Positions 18,548 through 27,206 of a stretch of DNA of 64,000 nt are shown one piece after another. Under the pieces are notes generated by a model, which saw only the letters and a list, made by a program, of their open reading frames with translations, had not been told where the DNA came from and ran no database searches. How positions within the stretch are numbered: the stretch's first letter is position 1; every line of letters begins with the position of its first letter. The DNA lies in contig NZ_RDFA01000002.1 of NCBI RefSeq assembly GCF_004118325.1, positions 563,001 through 627,000 on the forward strand. Reading direction: 5' to 3'. The DNA comes from Halorientalis pallida. GTDB taxonomy: Archaea > Halobacteriota > Halobacteria > Halobacteriales > Haloarculaceae. The position numbers were made by a program, and so were the translations under genes.

Positions 18548-20848
18548 TCAGTCTTCGGTCGTGTACTCGCGGTCGTAGCCGAACGGCGAGTACGCGCGAC
18601 CGCCGCCCTCGTAGAACTTCCCGAAGAACTCCACGTACTCGAGACGCACCGCCTGCAGGCCGGCGCTGGTGACACCCAGCGCCAGCACGAGCAGGTGGCC
18701 CACGACGAGGACGAGCAGGCCGACCACGAGCGCCGCGATGCCCATGTGCATCATCCCAGGGAACATCACGTTCGTGACTTCGTGCCCGTGATAGGTCCCC
18801 TGTTCGAGCATGTGGGCAGGCGAGTGGCCGATCCCGAAGTGCCAGGCGCCGTCGTCGGTGACGTACACGCCGAAGAACAGGAGGTTGACCACGAAGGCCA
18901 TCCCCGCCTTGGCCAGCAGGACTGCGGCCAGTCGCGTGTACGACAGGACGTTGACCAGCACGTTCAGGAACTCGACGAACTCGATGGGTTCGGTGTAGGT
19001 CAGGAGTCCGAGCCCGACGAAGAACACCGCGAGTCCGGCCAGCCCGACCGTCGGGCTGAAGCCGGTGAAGCCAAGCGGGAGCGGGTTCCCGGCGAAGACG
19101 CTCTCGGAACCGTACAGGATCGGCGGCGCGCTACCGAACGCACCGGCGAAGATCCAGGTCCACATCCCGAACATCATCATCAGCCAGGAGCCGCTCTCGC
19201 CGAGCGCGTCCATGAAGCCGTGTTCGAGGTTCTCGATGAAGTCGAGCACCCAGCCGATGGCCAGGTGCAGAACGCCAGCCAGCAGGCTCAACACGAGCCA
19301 ACCCATCGCGTAGCTTCCGTACTTGGGCTGGAGGCCCTTGTGCAGGGGTGACCCGCCCATACCGAGCGCGCCTTCCCACAGATACGACGAGATCAGGTGC
19401 AGGCCGAATATCTCACCGTAGAGGATGCCGAAGATCGCGGTGAAGGCACCGGCCCACATGCCGACGCCACCGAGACTCCGAATCACGTCACTGTCGAAAC
19501 TGCTGTAGAGCCAGTAGCCCAGCCCCATGTAGAGGATCCCGTAGCCAAGATCACCGATCATGAACCCGAAGAAGGCCGGGAACGTCAGGAAGACGAGAAC
19601 TGTGGGGTCGAACTCGGTGTACTTGGGTCGGTTGATCACCTCGACCAGCGCCTCGAAGGGCTTGGCCGCGCCGGGGTTGTCCTGGATGACCGGCGGGGCG
19701 TCGCTGCCCATCGTGACGTTACCGCCATCCGCGACGGTCTCTTTCTCCTGCTCCTGTTCGGCCTCCGCTTCGGCGGGCGACTCGGCCCCGTCGGTCGCGT
19801 CGGTACTGACGCTCGCGCCGAGGTCCGTCTCGGTCGCGCCGCCGGCCGCGGGCGGCCCCTCGGTCACGTCTTCGGAGTGGGTCGCGTGCCCCTCGCCGTC
19901 GTAGTCGGCCCGTTCGAGTTCTTCGACCTCGACGTGGTCCCCGACGGCGTCGGCGAGCGCGCGTTCGAGGCGCTCGTACTCGTCGGTCGGGAGCCAGCCC
20001 TCGGCGACGAAGGCGTTCTCGGTCGTCGCGAAGGAGAGCGGTGCTTCCGACTTCTGTGCCTCGATGGCCAGTGTCTCTTCGGCGGCCAGCAGGAAGCCGG
20101 CCACGTCGAGTTTGAGGTCTTCGAGTTCGTCCTCGACCGTGTCGAGCTTGGACTCGAGTTGCTGTTTGCGGTGGTTCAGCTCGGAGATGTACTCCTCGGG
20201 ACTGCCCTCGGCGTCGGGCACGTCGTACGCCTGGAAGTTGGCTCCGACGAGCAGGTCCTGGACCGAGGCGTCGACCCCCGCTTCGACGGGGTCGGTGGCC
20301 TCGGGGTAGACGAAGACGGCGACCGCGTCGCCCTCCGAGAACACCTCGAAGGCGGCGACGCTGTCGTCACCGGCGAGTTCGGCCTCGATGGTTTCGGCGT
20401 CGCCCTCGCCCACGCCGACGGCCAGCGAGTCGTAGCCCGTCAGGAGGTCCAGATCGATGCCCAGCGCCGCGAACGGCTCGACGCTGTCGATGCGCTCTTC
20501 GACCGTCCGGAGTTCGTCCCGCAACTCCTCGCGACGGTCGTCGAGTTCGTTGACCTCCCCGCGGATGTCCTCGAGTTCGTCGTCGAGGGCCTCCTCGGTC
20601 ACCAGCCGCGTCGGGCCGGCGTCGGCCTCGTCGACACCGAGGATGGACTTCAGCGAGCGGACGGTGACGAGCTTCTCGGAGGCCTCGTCGCCGCCTTCGG
20701 CGGGGGCCCCGGGCTCGAAGCCCTCCCACGCGCCGTCGTAGTCGCTGAGATCGACCAGACGCAGATCGTGCACGGTCTCGACGACCGACTCCATGACCTG
20801 TTTGGAGCCGGTCACCGAGACCCGACTCATTTGCTCAGGTCTGAGCAT
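18548..20848 (-). CDS. atpI: A-type ATP synthase subunit I (membrane stator)
   Basis: A 766-residue stator of the V0 a-subunit type, longer than the usual 650-700 because of an insert. The N-terminal cytoplasmic half (1-440) has coiled-coil pairs. A low-complexity acidic stretch at about 330-385 (GGATETDLGASVSTDATDG and following Glu/Ala) is the likely extra length. The C-terminal half holds about eight membrane helices; the essential-arginine region is SYTRLAAVLLAKAGMA. The start MLRPEQMSRVSVTGSK overlaps the atpH stop by 14 bases; MSRVSV at 20830 is an alternative. A 181-base gap separates it from atpK. Confidence 0.94.
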   Translation of the reverse strand: MLRPEQMSRVSVTGSKQVMESVVETVHDLRLVDLSDYDGAWEGFEPGAPAEGGDEASEKLVTVRSLKSILGVDEADAGPTRLVTEEALDDELEDIRGEVNELDDRREELRDELRTVEERIDSVEPFAALGIDLDLLTGYDSLAVGVGEGDAETIEAELAGDDSVAAFEVFSEGDAVAVFVYPEATDPVEAGVDASVQDLLVGANFQAYDVPDAEGSPEEYISELNHRKQQLESKLDTVEDELEDLKLDVAGFLLAAEETLAIEAQKSEAPLSFATTENAFVAEGWLPTDEYERLERALADAVGDHVEVEELERADYDGEGHATHSEDVTEGPPAAGGATETDLGASVSTDATDGAESPAEAEAEQEQEKETVADGGNVTMGSDAPPVIQDNPGAAKPFEALVEVINRPKYTEFDPTVLVFLTFPAFFGFMIGDLGYGILYMGLGYWLYSSFDSDVIRSLGGVGMWAGAFTAIFGILYGEIFGLHLISSYLWEGALGMGGSPLHKGLQPKYGSYAMGWLVLSLLAGVLHLAIGWVLDFIENLEHGFMDALGESGSWLMMMFGMWTWIFAGAFGSAPPILYGSESVFAGNPLPLGFTGFSPTVGLAGLAVFFVGLGLLTYTEPIEFVEFLNVLVNVLSYTRLAAVLLAKAGMAFVVNLLFFGVYVTDDGAWHFGIGHSPAHMLEQGTYHGHEVTNVMFPGMMHMGIAALVVGLLVLVVGHLLVLALGVTSAGLQAVRLEYVEFFGKFYEGGGRAYSPFGYDREYTTED

Positions 20849-21167
20849 GCACCGCCTCCTCGAACAGATCTGTTACGTGTTCGATCACCTCGTCGCGCTG
20901 CGTCTCGGCCTCTTTTTCCAGCTCCTCGCGTTCCTGGTCACCTTCCGCGAGGATCTTCTCACGCTCGGACTCGACCTCGCTGCGAGCGTCTTCGAGGCGC
21001 TGTTGGGCCATCTCTTCGGCCTCTTCGCGGGCCTCTTGGCGAATCTCCTCGGCCTCCTCGCGGGCCTCGGCGATCGTCGTTTCGGCCTCCTCGCGGGCCT
21101 CGGCGACGATCTCGTCGGCCTCTTGTTCGGTCTCTTTGATCCGATCGAGAACCTCTGGCCTTGGCAT
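20835..21167 (-). CDS. atpH: A-type ATP synthase subunit H (peripheral stalk)
   Basis: A 110-residue coiled-coil protein, first gene of the ATPase operon. It starts MPRPEVLDRIKETEQEADEI and is almost entirely Glu/Ala/Arg heptads to about residue 90; it pairs with AtpE to form the outer stalk. I chose the ATG at 21167 because archaeal AtpH proteins begin MPRPEV. A second in-frame ATG nine bases upstream is possible. A TATA-like CTATATGG (21195-21203, minus-strand reading CCATATAG) lies about 30 bases upstream, so the whole operon probably starts here on a near-leaderless transcript. Confidence 0.92.
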   Translation of the reverse strand: MPRPEVLDRIKETEQEADEIVAEAREEAETTIAEAREEAEEIRQEAREEAEEMAQQRLEDARSEVESEREKILAEGDQEREELEKEAETQRDEVIEHVTDLFEEAVHAQT

Positions 21168-21192
21168 TTGAATCATCCGGAGATTACAGAAG

Positions 21193-21205
21193 CGGCTATA
21201 TGGTA
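21193..21205 (-). promoter_or_regulatory. Probable promoter of the ATP synthase operon
   Basis: Read on the minus strand the sequence is ACCATATAGCC, a TATA element centred about 30 bases before the atpH start. That spacing is the usual one for haloarchaeal leaderless or short-leader transcripts. No other strong TATA-like box lies between atpH and the divergent methyltransferase. Confidence 0.5.
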
Positions 21206-21342
21206 GTTGCGAAGTTTGCCGCCACAACGTCCATCGTTCGTGGCTATGTGACACGTTCCCGGCCGTTCGGGCCGCTCCGCGCCTCCCATCGGCGGCCGGA
21301 AATCCGGGGAATTATCACTCTCAGCCCCCAACCACCGAATCA

Positions 21343-21966
21343 ATGGGAGTCCTCGAGAACAAGTCCCGGGCGCGGCTCTTCTACAAGTACCTCTCAAAGG
21401 TGTACGACCAGATCAACCCGTTCATCTGGAACGAGGAGATGCGCACGGCCGCCATCGACCTGCTCGACATCGAGCGCGACGACCGGGTCCTCGACATCGG
21501 GTGTGGCACTGGCTTCGCGACCGAGGGACTGCTCGACCGCGTGGACACGGTGTACGGCCTCGACCAGAGTCCTCACCAGCTGGAGAAGGCCTACGAGAAG
21601 TTCGGCAAGCGCGACGGTCCCGTGAACTTCCACCTCGGTGACGCCGAGCGACTGCCCTTCCGCGAGAACAGCTTCGACGTGGTCTGGTCGTCGGGCTCCA
21701 TCGAGTACTGGCCCAACCCCGTCGACGCCCTCGAGGAGTGTCGCCGCGTCGCCAAACCCGGCGGTCAGGTGCTGATCGTCGGTCCCAACTACCCCAACTC
21801 GTCGGTGTTCCAGCGACTCGCCGACGCGATCATGCTCTTTTACGACGAGCGCGAGGCCGACCGGATGTTCCGCGAAGCCGGCTTCGTCGACTTCGAACAC
21901 CATACGATGGGGCCGGATTACAATCCCGAAATCGCGATCACGACGGTCGCGACGGTGCCTGAGTGA
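21343..21966 (+). CDS. Class I SAM-dependent methyltransferase (quinone methylase-like)
   Basis: A 207-residue methyltransferase. Motif I is VLDIGCGTGFATEGLL (about residues 46-61), motif II is VYGLDQSPHQLEKA, and motif post-I/III is VVWSSGSIEYWPNP. The N-terminal MGVLENKSRARLFYKYLSKVYDQINPFIW is reminiscent of archaeal and plant MPBQ/MSBQ or menaquinone-type methyltransferases, so a role in quinone or lipid methylation is plausible. It could equally act on another isoprenoid. It diverges from the ATPase operon. A TATA-like AATTATCAC lies about 28 bases before the ATG. Confidence 0.8.
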   Translation: MGVLENKSRARLFYKYLSKVYDQINPFIWNEEMRTAAIDLLDIERDDRVLDIGCGTGFATEGLLDRVDTVYGLDQSPHQLEKAYEKFGKRDGPVNFHLGDAERLPFRENSFDVVWSSGSIEYWPNPVDALEECRRVAKPGGQVLIVGPNYPNSSVFQRLADAIMLFYDEREADRMFREAGFVDFEHHTMGPDYNPEIAITTVATVPE

Positions 21967-21972
21967 TCGGGG

Positions 21973-22437
21973 TCACGCGACCGTCTCTAACTCCGCCAGC
22001 TTTTGGCCGTCGAGATAGAGTTCGACGGTCACCTGCGAGCCCGGTTCCAGCGTGGGCTCGTTCGTGCTGGCCAGCCGGAAGTTCGCGCGCTCGCCGGCCT
22101 GCCAGTCGCCGGCGGCTGCGGTGTTGAACGGGCCAGTGGGCCCGGACTCGAAGCCGGTAGCGGCGAAGAATGGGACCGGCGGCTGGTGAGTGAGCGGGCG
22201 GCCGTCGATCCGAACGCGGACGCGGAGCGCGGACACGGCGACGGTGTCGCCGCCGCGGTGGACGAGGGTGAGCCGGTCCGCGTCGGCGTCGGCACGGAGT
22301 TCGAAGGCGGCACGGGTCGGGGCGTCCTCGGGCGGCGCGACGCCGAGGGCGGTCACACCGACGGCGGCGGCTGTGAGGACGGCGACGGCGAGCAACAGGA
22401 CGACACCGATGATGGAACCGAGCGCGCGGGTCGACAC
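21973..22437 (-). CDS. Type IV pilin-like protein
   Basis: A 154-residue protein with the archaeal pilin N-terminus: MSTRALGSIIGVVLLLAVAVLTAAAV. The short basic leader and class III prepilin-like site (RALG/SII) are followed directly by a hydrophobic helix. The rest is a beta-rich extracellular domain (LTLVHRGGDTVAVSALRVRV and VTVELYLDGQKLAELETVA) like the DUF1628-type pilin domain. It would be cleaved by PibD and either assembled into a fibre or left as a membrane-anchored pseudopilin. It lies 28 bases downstream of the exported-protein gene at 22465 and is probably co-transcribed with it. Confidence 0.78.
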   Translation of the reverse strand: MSTRALGSIIGVVLLLAVAVLTAAAVGVTALGVAPPEDAPTRAAFELRADADADRLTLVHRGGDTVAVSALRVRVRIDGRPLTHQPPVPFFAATGFESGPTGPFNTAAAGDWQAGERANFRLASTNEPTLEPGSQVTVELYLDGQKLAELETVA

Positions 22438-22464
22438 GCTGGTCGGTGGTTCCGGCTTCCTACT

Positions 22465-23721
22465 TCAACGTCCGGCGGCCACGTTGGTGACGGTGAACGA
22501 GACGCGGTCGTCGCCGGCGACGGCTTCGATTTGCGTGGTCGCTTCGGACTGGACCGTCCAGAGACGGCCGTCACTACCGGTTCGACCGACGAACTGGCCG
22601 TCGACGCTGATTCGGGCGTCGGCGGGTGTGTCGGCTGCCGTGTTCCGGACCGCGAGTTCCATCGGGCCGGTCGGATACGTCAGGTTCGCCCGGACGCTGA
22701 GGTCGGCGCTCTCGTTCTCGGCGGTGGCGGTCTCGGTGGTCGGCAGCGTCGACAGCCGATTCTCCTGGATCTCGAAGAAGATCTCGCCGTTCGAGCCGTC
22801 GAGGTACGTCAGGAGGCGGCCGTGTTTGTGGTTGATCGTGACCTGGTAGAGGCTCCCGACCACCGTGTCGATGTCCGAGTACGGGGGTCGCTGGTTCGCC
22901 TCGGCCCACGGGTACAGATCGTACACGTACTCGATGGCGTCTCCGAGGTCGCCGTTGAATCGGTCGCTGCCGCCGCGCTGGAACTGGCTGTCGATGTACG
23001 TCTCGCGCACGAACTGTCCTTGTGTGCCGCCGGCGACGACGAACGCGTTGTTCGAGGCCGACACCAGGTATCGCCGCGAGTCACGCGTGCCGGCCAGCGA
23101 AGCGCCGATGTTGCCCCGCAGATCCGTGTACAACAGTGTGGTCCGCTGTTCGACGTTGTTGAATCGGCTCGAGAGGTCGAACGGGATGACGTAGCCACCC
23201 GTGTTTTCGGCAGTTCGCTGGATCTCGACGGCGCTCGACGAGATCGCCCGAGCGCGCGCGTCGGTTTCGGCCAGTCGCCTGAACAGCAGTTCCGTCGAGA
23301 TACGGCCGTCGTTGAACTGGCGGATGGAGCGTTGCTGGCGCTGGAAGAGCGCCGACGTTCGGTTCTCGAGAACCGCGGCGGCCCGCTGGAGGGCGGTGGT
23401 CTTCGCGGAGGTGTTGGGTGCCGTTCTGAACGACTCGATCGCGGTCTGTGTGCTGAGCGACTCCTGGAGGTTGGCGCTGTCGACCGCGACCGTCGCGCCG
23501 AAGTCGAGCGTCGCGTTGCCGAACTGGCTGCGCTCGGCCCCGCTGTCTGGGAGCGTGAGATAGTTACTCGCGTTCTGCGCGTCGGCGATCGGGGCGACGG
23601 CGTCGACCGCGCCCCGGTCCACCACGGGAGACGATGTTCCAGGAGAGAGGGCGGGCGTGCCGACGGTCACCGTCGCGGTGACGACGAGCACGACCATCAG
23701 GACGGGCAGTGAATATCGCAT
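22465..23721 (-). CDS. Exported haloarchaeal protein (DUF7096-like), surface-sensing locus
   Basis: A 418-residue secreted or membrane-tethered protein. An N-terminal signal segment, RYSLPVLMVVLVVTATVTVG, runs to about residue 22. The next 120 residues are helical and Ala/Arg-rich (TTALQRAAAVLENRTSALFQ). The last 180 are beta-rich with a pilin-like flavour (LYQVTINHKHGRLLTYLDG) and end VTNVAAG. I recall a haloarchaeal family (DUF7096) of this shape, but the name is tentative. I used ATG 23721; an ATG 18 bases upstream (23739) is also in frame. It is divergent from the membrane-anchored winged-helix gene and followed by the pilin-like gene. Confidence 0.68.
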   Translation of the reverse strand: MRYSLPVLMVVLVVTATVTVGTPALSPGTSSPVVDRGAVDAVAPIADAQNASNYLTLPDSGAERSQFGNATLDFGATVAVDSANLQESLSTQTAIESFRTAPNTSAKTTALQRAAAVLENRTSALFQRQQRSIRQFNDGRISTELLFRRLAETDARARAISSSAVEIQRTAENTGGYVIPFDLSSRFNNVEQRTTLLYTDLRGNIGASLAGTRDSRRYLVSASNNAFVVAGGTQGQFVRETYIDSQFQRGGSDRFNGDLGDAIEYVYDLYPWAEANQRPPYSDIDTVVGSLYQVTINHKHGRLLTYLDGSNGEIFFEIQENRLSTLPTTETATAENESADLSVRANLTYPTGPMELAVRNTAADTPADARISVDGQFVGRTGSDGRLWTVQSEATTQIEAVAGDDRVSFTVTNVAAGR

Positions 23722-23913
23722 GGCGGGTACCTGCCACATGGAGGTGGGACTACAAAAAACCCGACCGACTCAAGCCGCCGTTTCTCCCGGCTCCTGTTGG
23801 CCAGGCTATCTTTCTATCGACGCATGAGCGGCGCTTAGACCTTTCAGAGCCGCTCCTGACGTTTTCTCACCTGATGGAAAGTGTTTTCCCCAAGGCGCGA
23901 ACAGAGAAGACTA
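23722..23913. promoter_or_regulatory. Divergent promoter region of the surface-sensing locus
   Basis: 192 bases between the exported protein (minus) and the membrane-anchored winged-helix protein (plus). On the minus side a T-rich TTTTTTGTAGT (about 23750-23760) sits roughly 30 bases from the start. On the plus side a GAAAGTGTTTTCCCC stretch (23877-23891) precedes the ATG at 23914. GC is lower than in the flanking genes. It is a likely target for the winged-helix protein, but no clear operator palindrome is seen. Confidence 0.4.
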
Positions 23914-25119
23914 ATGTTGACGCGGGCACATGCCGCCCTGCTCGCCTCACTCGCCCTCCTCCTGACCGCAGGTCCGGTGGCGGCCCCGGCGCTCGCCGAC
24001 GGGGCCGAGGCTCACCAGCCAGCGGTCTCGAGCGGTGCTGCCTCCCTCCAGGCCCAGGACACCGGAATAAACCGGACCGAAACGATCTTCTACGTCGGAA
24101 TCCGGTCCGACGGTGACGCGGTGTGGACGATCAGGCGGAACTACACGGTCGATACCGAGGCAAAGCGAGTGGCGTTCAGATCGATCGCACAGGACTTCGA
24201 GCGTGGTGCCGGATTCGACACGATCGGAGCGGCCCGAACGGCCAGCGAGCAGGCCAGCGCCACCACCGGACGCTCCATGCAGATCACGGACGTGACCCGC
24301 CGGAGCAGCATCACCGGCGAGACGGGACAACTCGTCCTCAAGTTCACCTGGACACAGTTCGCGCGGAAATCCGGAACGTACCTCTACGTCGACGACGTGT
24401 TCCTCTCGCCCAACGGCACGTGGTTCCCCACGCTGGGGGCGAACCAGACGCTCACCATCGTTCCGCCGCGCTCCTACGACCTATTCAGCGCCTCGCCGCC
24501 CGGCTACTCGGTGACCAACGCGTCGCTCCGCTGGGAGGGCGATCAGGACGGCACCTTCGAGGTCAGCCAGCCGTCGGTCGTCTACGAACGGAGCGGGAAC
24601 GGTACGTCGCCCACCAACACCACGACCGGGGCACAGCCGGGCGGCGTCCCCCCGCTGTTGCTCGTCGGCCTCCCGATCCTGCTCGTCGCCGGGGTGATCG
24701 CGTATCTACTCGCGACGCGGGGCGTCGACGTGCCGTCGCCGGCCTCCCCGACCGGCGGTGGTGACGACGGCGGCGACGGTGACGATCCGCCTGCGGCGAC
24801 GGCAGAGACCACTGCGTCGACGACGGACGGCGGGACCGCGGCCACGGCCGCAGAGGCCGACGACGAAGAGATCGACGAGGAACTGCTGAGCGACGAGGAA
24901 CGGATCGAGCGCCTGCTCGAACGGAACGGCGGGCGCATGAAACAGGCCAACATCGTAAAAGAGACGGACTGGTCGAACGCCAAGGTGTCCCAGTTGCTAT
25001 CCTCGATGGACGACGAGGGTCGTATCGACAAACTCCGGATCGGCCGGGAGAATCTCATCTCGTTCCCCGACGAGGATATCACGGACACGAACGGCGAGGA
25101 GCCGGAAAACGGCCGATAG
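23914..25119 (+). CDS. Membrane-anchored winged-helix protein with exported N-terminal domain
   Basis: A 401-residue protein with a clear order: signal peptide (1-30, MLTRAHAALLASLALLLTAG), an extracellular beta-rich domain (about 40-230), one membrane span (245-270, PPLLLVGLPILLVAGVIAYL), a low-complexity acidic linker, and a cytoplasmic winged helix at about 327-390. The winged helix carries ERLLERNGGRMKQANIVKE and VSQLLSSMDDEGRIDKL. This topology suggests a one-component regulator carrying an outside signal to DNA, as in haloarchaeal DUF7345/DUF7343 proteins (names tentative). I used ATG 23914 because the signal peptide starts there. Its partner genes are probably the divergent exported protein and the pilin-like protein. 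Confidence 0.75.
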   Translation: MLTRAHAALLASLALLLTAGPVAAPALADGAEAHQPAVSSGAASLQAQDTGINRTETIFYVGIRSDGDAVWTIRRNYTVDTEAKRVAFRSIAQDFERGAGFDTIGAARTASEQASATTGRSMQITDVTRRSSITGETGQLVLKFTWTQFARKSGTYLYVDDVFLSPNGTWFPTLGANQTLTIVPPRSYDLFSASPPGYSVTNASLRWEGDQDGTFEVSQPSVVYERSGNGTSPTNTTTGAQPGGVPPLLLVGLPILLVAGVIAYLLATRGVDVPSPASPTGGGDDGGDGDDPPAATAETTASTTDGGTAATAAEADDEEIDEELLSDEERIERLLERNGGRMKQANIVKETDWSNAKVSQLLSSMDDEGRIDKLRIGRENLISFPDEDITDTNGEEPENGR

Positions 25120-25229
25120 ACCGATCCAGTTCTCGCGATCACCGCGGTCCGGTTGACGAATGAACAGTTTGTCGCGGTTCCGGCGTTCGGAAACGTTTAA
25201 CGGTGAGTAATCCACAGGTTCGGGTGAGC

Positions 25230-26024
25230 ATGAAGATTCTCGTAACGGTAAAGGAGGTGGCGGAAGTCGAGGACGAGTTCGAGATCTCCGGCGACGACAT
25301 CGCCGAGCAGTATCTCGAATACGACCTCAACGAATGGGACGACTACGCCGTCGAGGAAGCCGTCCAGATCAGCGAGGAAGCGGAAGACGTGGAAGTCGTC
25401 ACGGCGACGATCGGTCCGGAGCGCGCCGAGGAGACCATCCGGATGGCGCTGGCGAAGGGTGCCGACCGTGCGGTCCGCGTGTGGGACGACGACATCGAGT
25501 CCGCGAGCTACCTCGACGTCGAGGCCAAGGCCGAGCTGCTGGCCGCCGTCGTCGAAGAGGAAGACCCCGATCTGGTCCTGACCGGTGTCCAGGCCGGTGA
25601 CGAGTCCAACGGCGCGACGGGCGTCACACTGGCCGAAAAGATCGGCTTCGAGTGGGCCGCGGTCGTCAACCAGCTCGACCTCGACATCGAGGGTGGCGTC
25701 GCGAACGTCCACCGCGAACTGGAGGGCGGCGTCGAGGAGCTCACCGAGGTCGAGAGCCCCGCCGTGCTGACGATCCAGTCCGGGATCAACGAGCCCCGCT
25801 ACGCGAGCCTGCGCGGCATCCGCCAGGCCCAGAGCAAGCCGCTCGACGTCCAGACGCTGGACGACATCGGCCTCGACGCCGACGTCCTCGAGAGCCCACT
25901 GGCCCAGACCGATCTGTACGAGCCCGAGTCCGAGGGCGACGCGACGGTCTGGAACGGTGACGCCGAGGAGACGGCCGGGCAGCTGGCCGAATTCCTCCGC
26001 GACAAGGGGGTGGTCGAGGGATGA
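25230..26024 (+). CDS. etfB: Electron transfer flavoprotein beta subunit
   Basis: A 264-residue ETF/FixA-type subunit. It starts MKILVTVKEVAEVEDEFEI and contains the conserved GADRAVRVWD and VLTGVQAGDESNGATGV segments. The ETF-beta signature region is the INEPRYASLRGI block. It shuttles electrons from acyl-CoA or other dehydrogenases to the quinone pool. I used ATG 25230; a GTG at 25203 is also in frame, and a TATA-like CGTTTAACG lies just before it. It overlaps etfA by four bases. Confidence 0.94.
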   Translation: MKILVTVKEVAEVEDEFEISGDDIAEQYLEYDLNEWDDYAVEEAVQISEEAEDVEVVTATIGPERAEETIRMALAKGADRAVRVWDDDIESASYLDVEAKAELLAAVVEEEDPDLVLTGVQAGDESNGATGVTLAEKIGFEWAAVVNQLDLDIEGGVANVHRELEGGVEELTEVESPAVLTIQSGINEPRYASLRGIRQAQSKPLDVQTLDDIGLDADVLESPLAQTDLYEPESEGDATVWNGDAEETAGQLAEFLRDKGVVEG

Positions 26025-26992
26025 GCGACGTTCTCGCTATCACCGAGCACCGCCGTGGTGAACTGCGCGACGTGAGCCTCGAGATGGTCACGGCCGGCCG
26101 CGACCTGGCCGACCAGACCGGCGGCGACCTGCACCTGGCCGTCATCAGCGGCGACGTCGACGACTACGCTTCCCAGGTCAACCGCGAGGGTGTCGACGCC
26201 ATCCACACCGTCGAGTACGGTGAGGAGTTCAACCACGACGTCTACACGCAGGCCATCGAGGAACTCTACGCAGAACTCGACCCGCAGTACCTGCTGGCCC
26301 CCAACTCGGTCAACGGGATGGACTACGCTCCGGCCGTCGCCGAGGGCCTCAGTCTGCCCCTGGTGACCGACGCCGTCGACCTCGCGGAAGACGACGGGCT
26401 CACCGTCACTCGTGAACAGTACGGTGGCAAGGTCGAGACGACCATCGACGTCGAGGAAGCTCACGCCGCCGTGACGATCCGGCCGGCCGAGTGGCCTCAG
26501 GCCGAAGGTGACGGCGACGCCGCCGTCGAGGCGTTCGACGCCGACATCGACGAGAGCGAGATCCAGTCCACCGTCACCGGCTTCGAGGAAGTCGCCGGCG
26601 GCGACGTCGACATCAGCGAGGCGGACTTCCTGATCTCCGTCGGCCGTGGGATCGACGAGGAGGCGAACATCCCGCTGATCGAGGCACTGGTCGAGGCGAC
26701 CGACGCCACCCTCTCGTCGTCCCGTCCGATCGTCGACAACGGCTGGCTGCCCGCCAACCGGCAGGTCGGCCAGTCCGGGAAGGTCGTCACGCCCGACGTG
26801 TACATCGCCATCGGGATCTCCGGGGCCGTCCAGCACGTCGCCGGAATGAAGGGCGCAGACACCATCGTCGCGATCAACACCGACCCCAACGCACCCATCT
26901 GGGACCTCGCCGACTACGGCATCGAAGACGATCTCTTCGAGGTCGTGCCGGCCCTCATCGAGGAGTTCGGCGGCGAAGTACCGGACGTGTAA
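26021..26992 (+). CDS. etfA: Electron transfer flavoprotein alpha subunit
   Basis: The 323-residue FAD-binding partner of EtfB. The C-terminal FAD domain has SVGRGIDEEANIPLIEAL, LSSSRPIVDNGWLPANRQVGQSG and SGAVQHVAGMKGADTIVAINTDP, all canonical. The start overlaps the etfB stop by four bases, so the two form one unit. No fixC/fixX-like quinone reductase lies next to them. A GC-rich hairpin with a T-run follows the stop. Confidence 0.95.
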   Translation: MSDVLAITEHRRGELRDVSLEMVTAGRDLADQTGGDLHLAVISGDVDDYASQVNREGVDAIHTVEYGEEFNHDVYTQAIEELYAELDPQYLLAPNSVNGMDYAPAVAEGLSLPLVTDAVDLAEDDGLTVTREQYGGKVETTIDVEEAHAAVTIRPAEWPQAEGDGDAAVEAFDADIDESEIQSTVTGFEEVAGGDVDISEADFLISVGRGIDEEANIPLIEALVEATDATLSSSRPIVDNGWLPANRQVGQSGKVVTPDVYIAIGISGAVQHVAGMKGADTIVAINTDPNAPIWDLADYGIEDDLFEVVPALIEEFGGEVPDV

Positions 26993-27018
26993 GTCGGAAA
27001 GTCCACTTCGTTTTTGAC

Positions 27019-27048
27019 GGTCGCGAACGGAGTGAGCGACCGCTTTTT
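27019..27048 (+). terminator. Hairpin plus T-run terminator after etfBA
   Basis: GGTCGC (27019-27024) pairs with GCGACC (27036-27041) around an 11-base loop, followed at once by GCTTTTT. It lies 27 bases after the etfA stop. The stem and T-tract suit transcript ending for etfBA. Confidence 0.5.
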
Positions 27049-27104
27049 CGCCACCGGAAGCCGCGTTGCGTCCTTCGAGCCCCCGCTCGCTACGCTCGCG
27101 GGGA

Positions 27105-27164
27105 CCACGTTTGTGCGCCGAGTGGTTGCGAGTAGTGCGAGCCACCCGAGGCGCACAAACGTGG
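27105..27164. repeat. Large inverted repeat (15-bp perfect stem)
   Basis: CCACGTTTGTGCGCC at 27105-27119 is perfectly complementary to GGCGCACAAACGTGG at 27150-27164. The 30-base loop contains a second, smaller stem (GTGGTT with AGCCAC) around the word TTGCGAGTAGTG, which also begins the structured repeats at 36.26 and 38.47 kb. Just before it lies another hairpin, CCCCGC/GCGGGG (27081-27103). It sits between etfA and the alcohol dehydrogenase gene and could act as a terminator or an RNA element. Confidence 0.6.
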
Positions 27165-27206
27165 GCGTCAACACTTATCCCCGGACCGCTCGACGATGCT
27201 AACGAT

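Noticed and set aside
19397-21139. 580-codon plus-strand open frame over atpI/atpH
   Set aside because: Shadow of atpI; the product is Arg/Gly/Val-rich with no family features.
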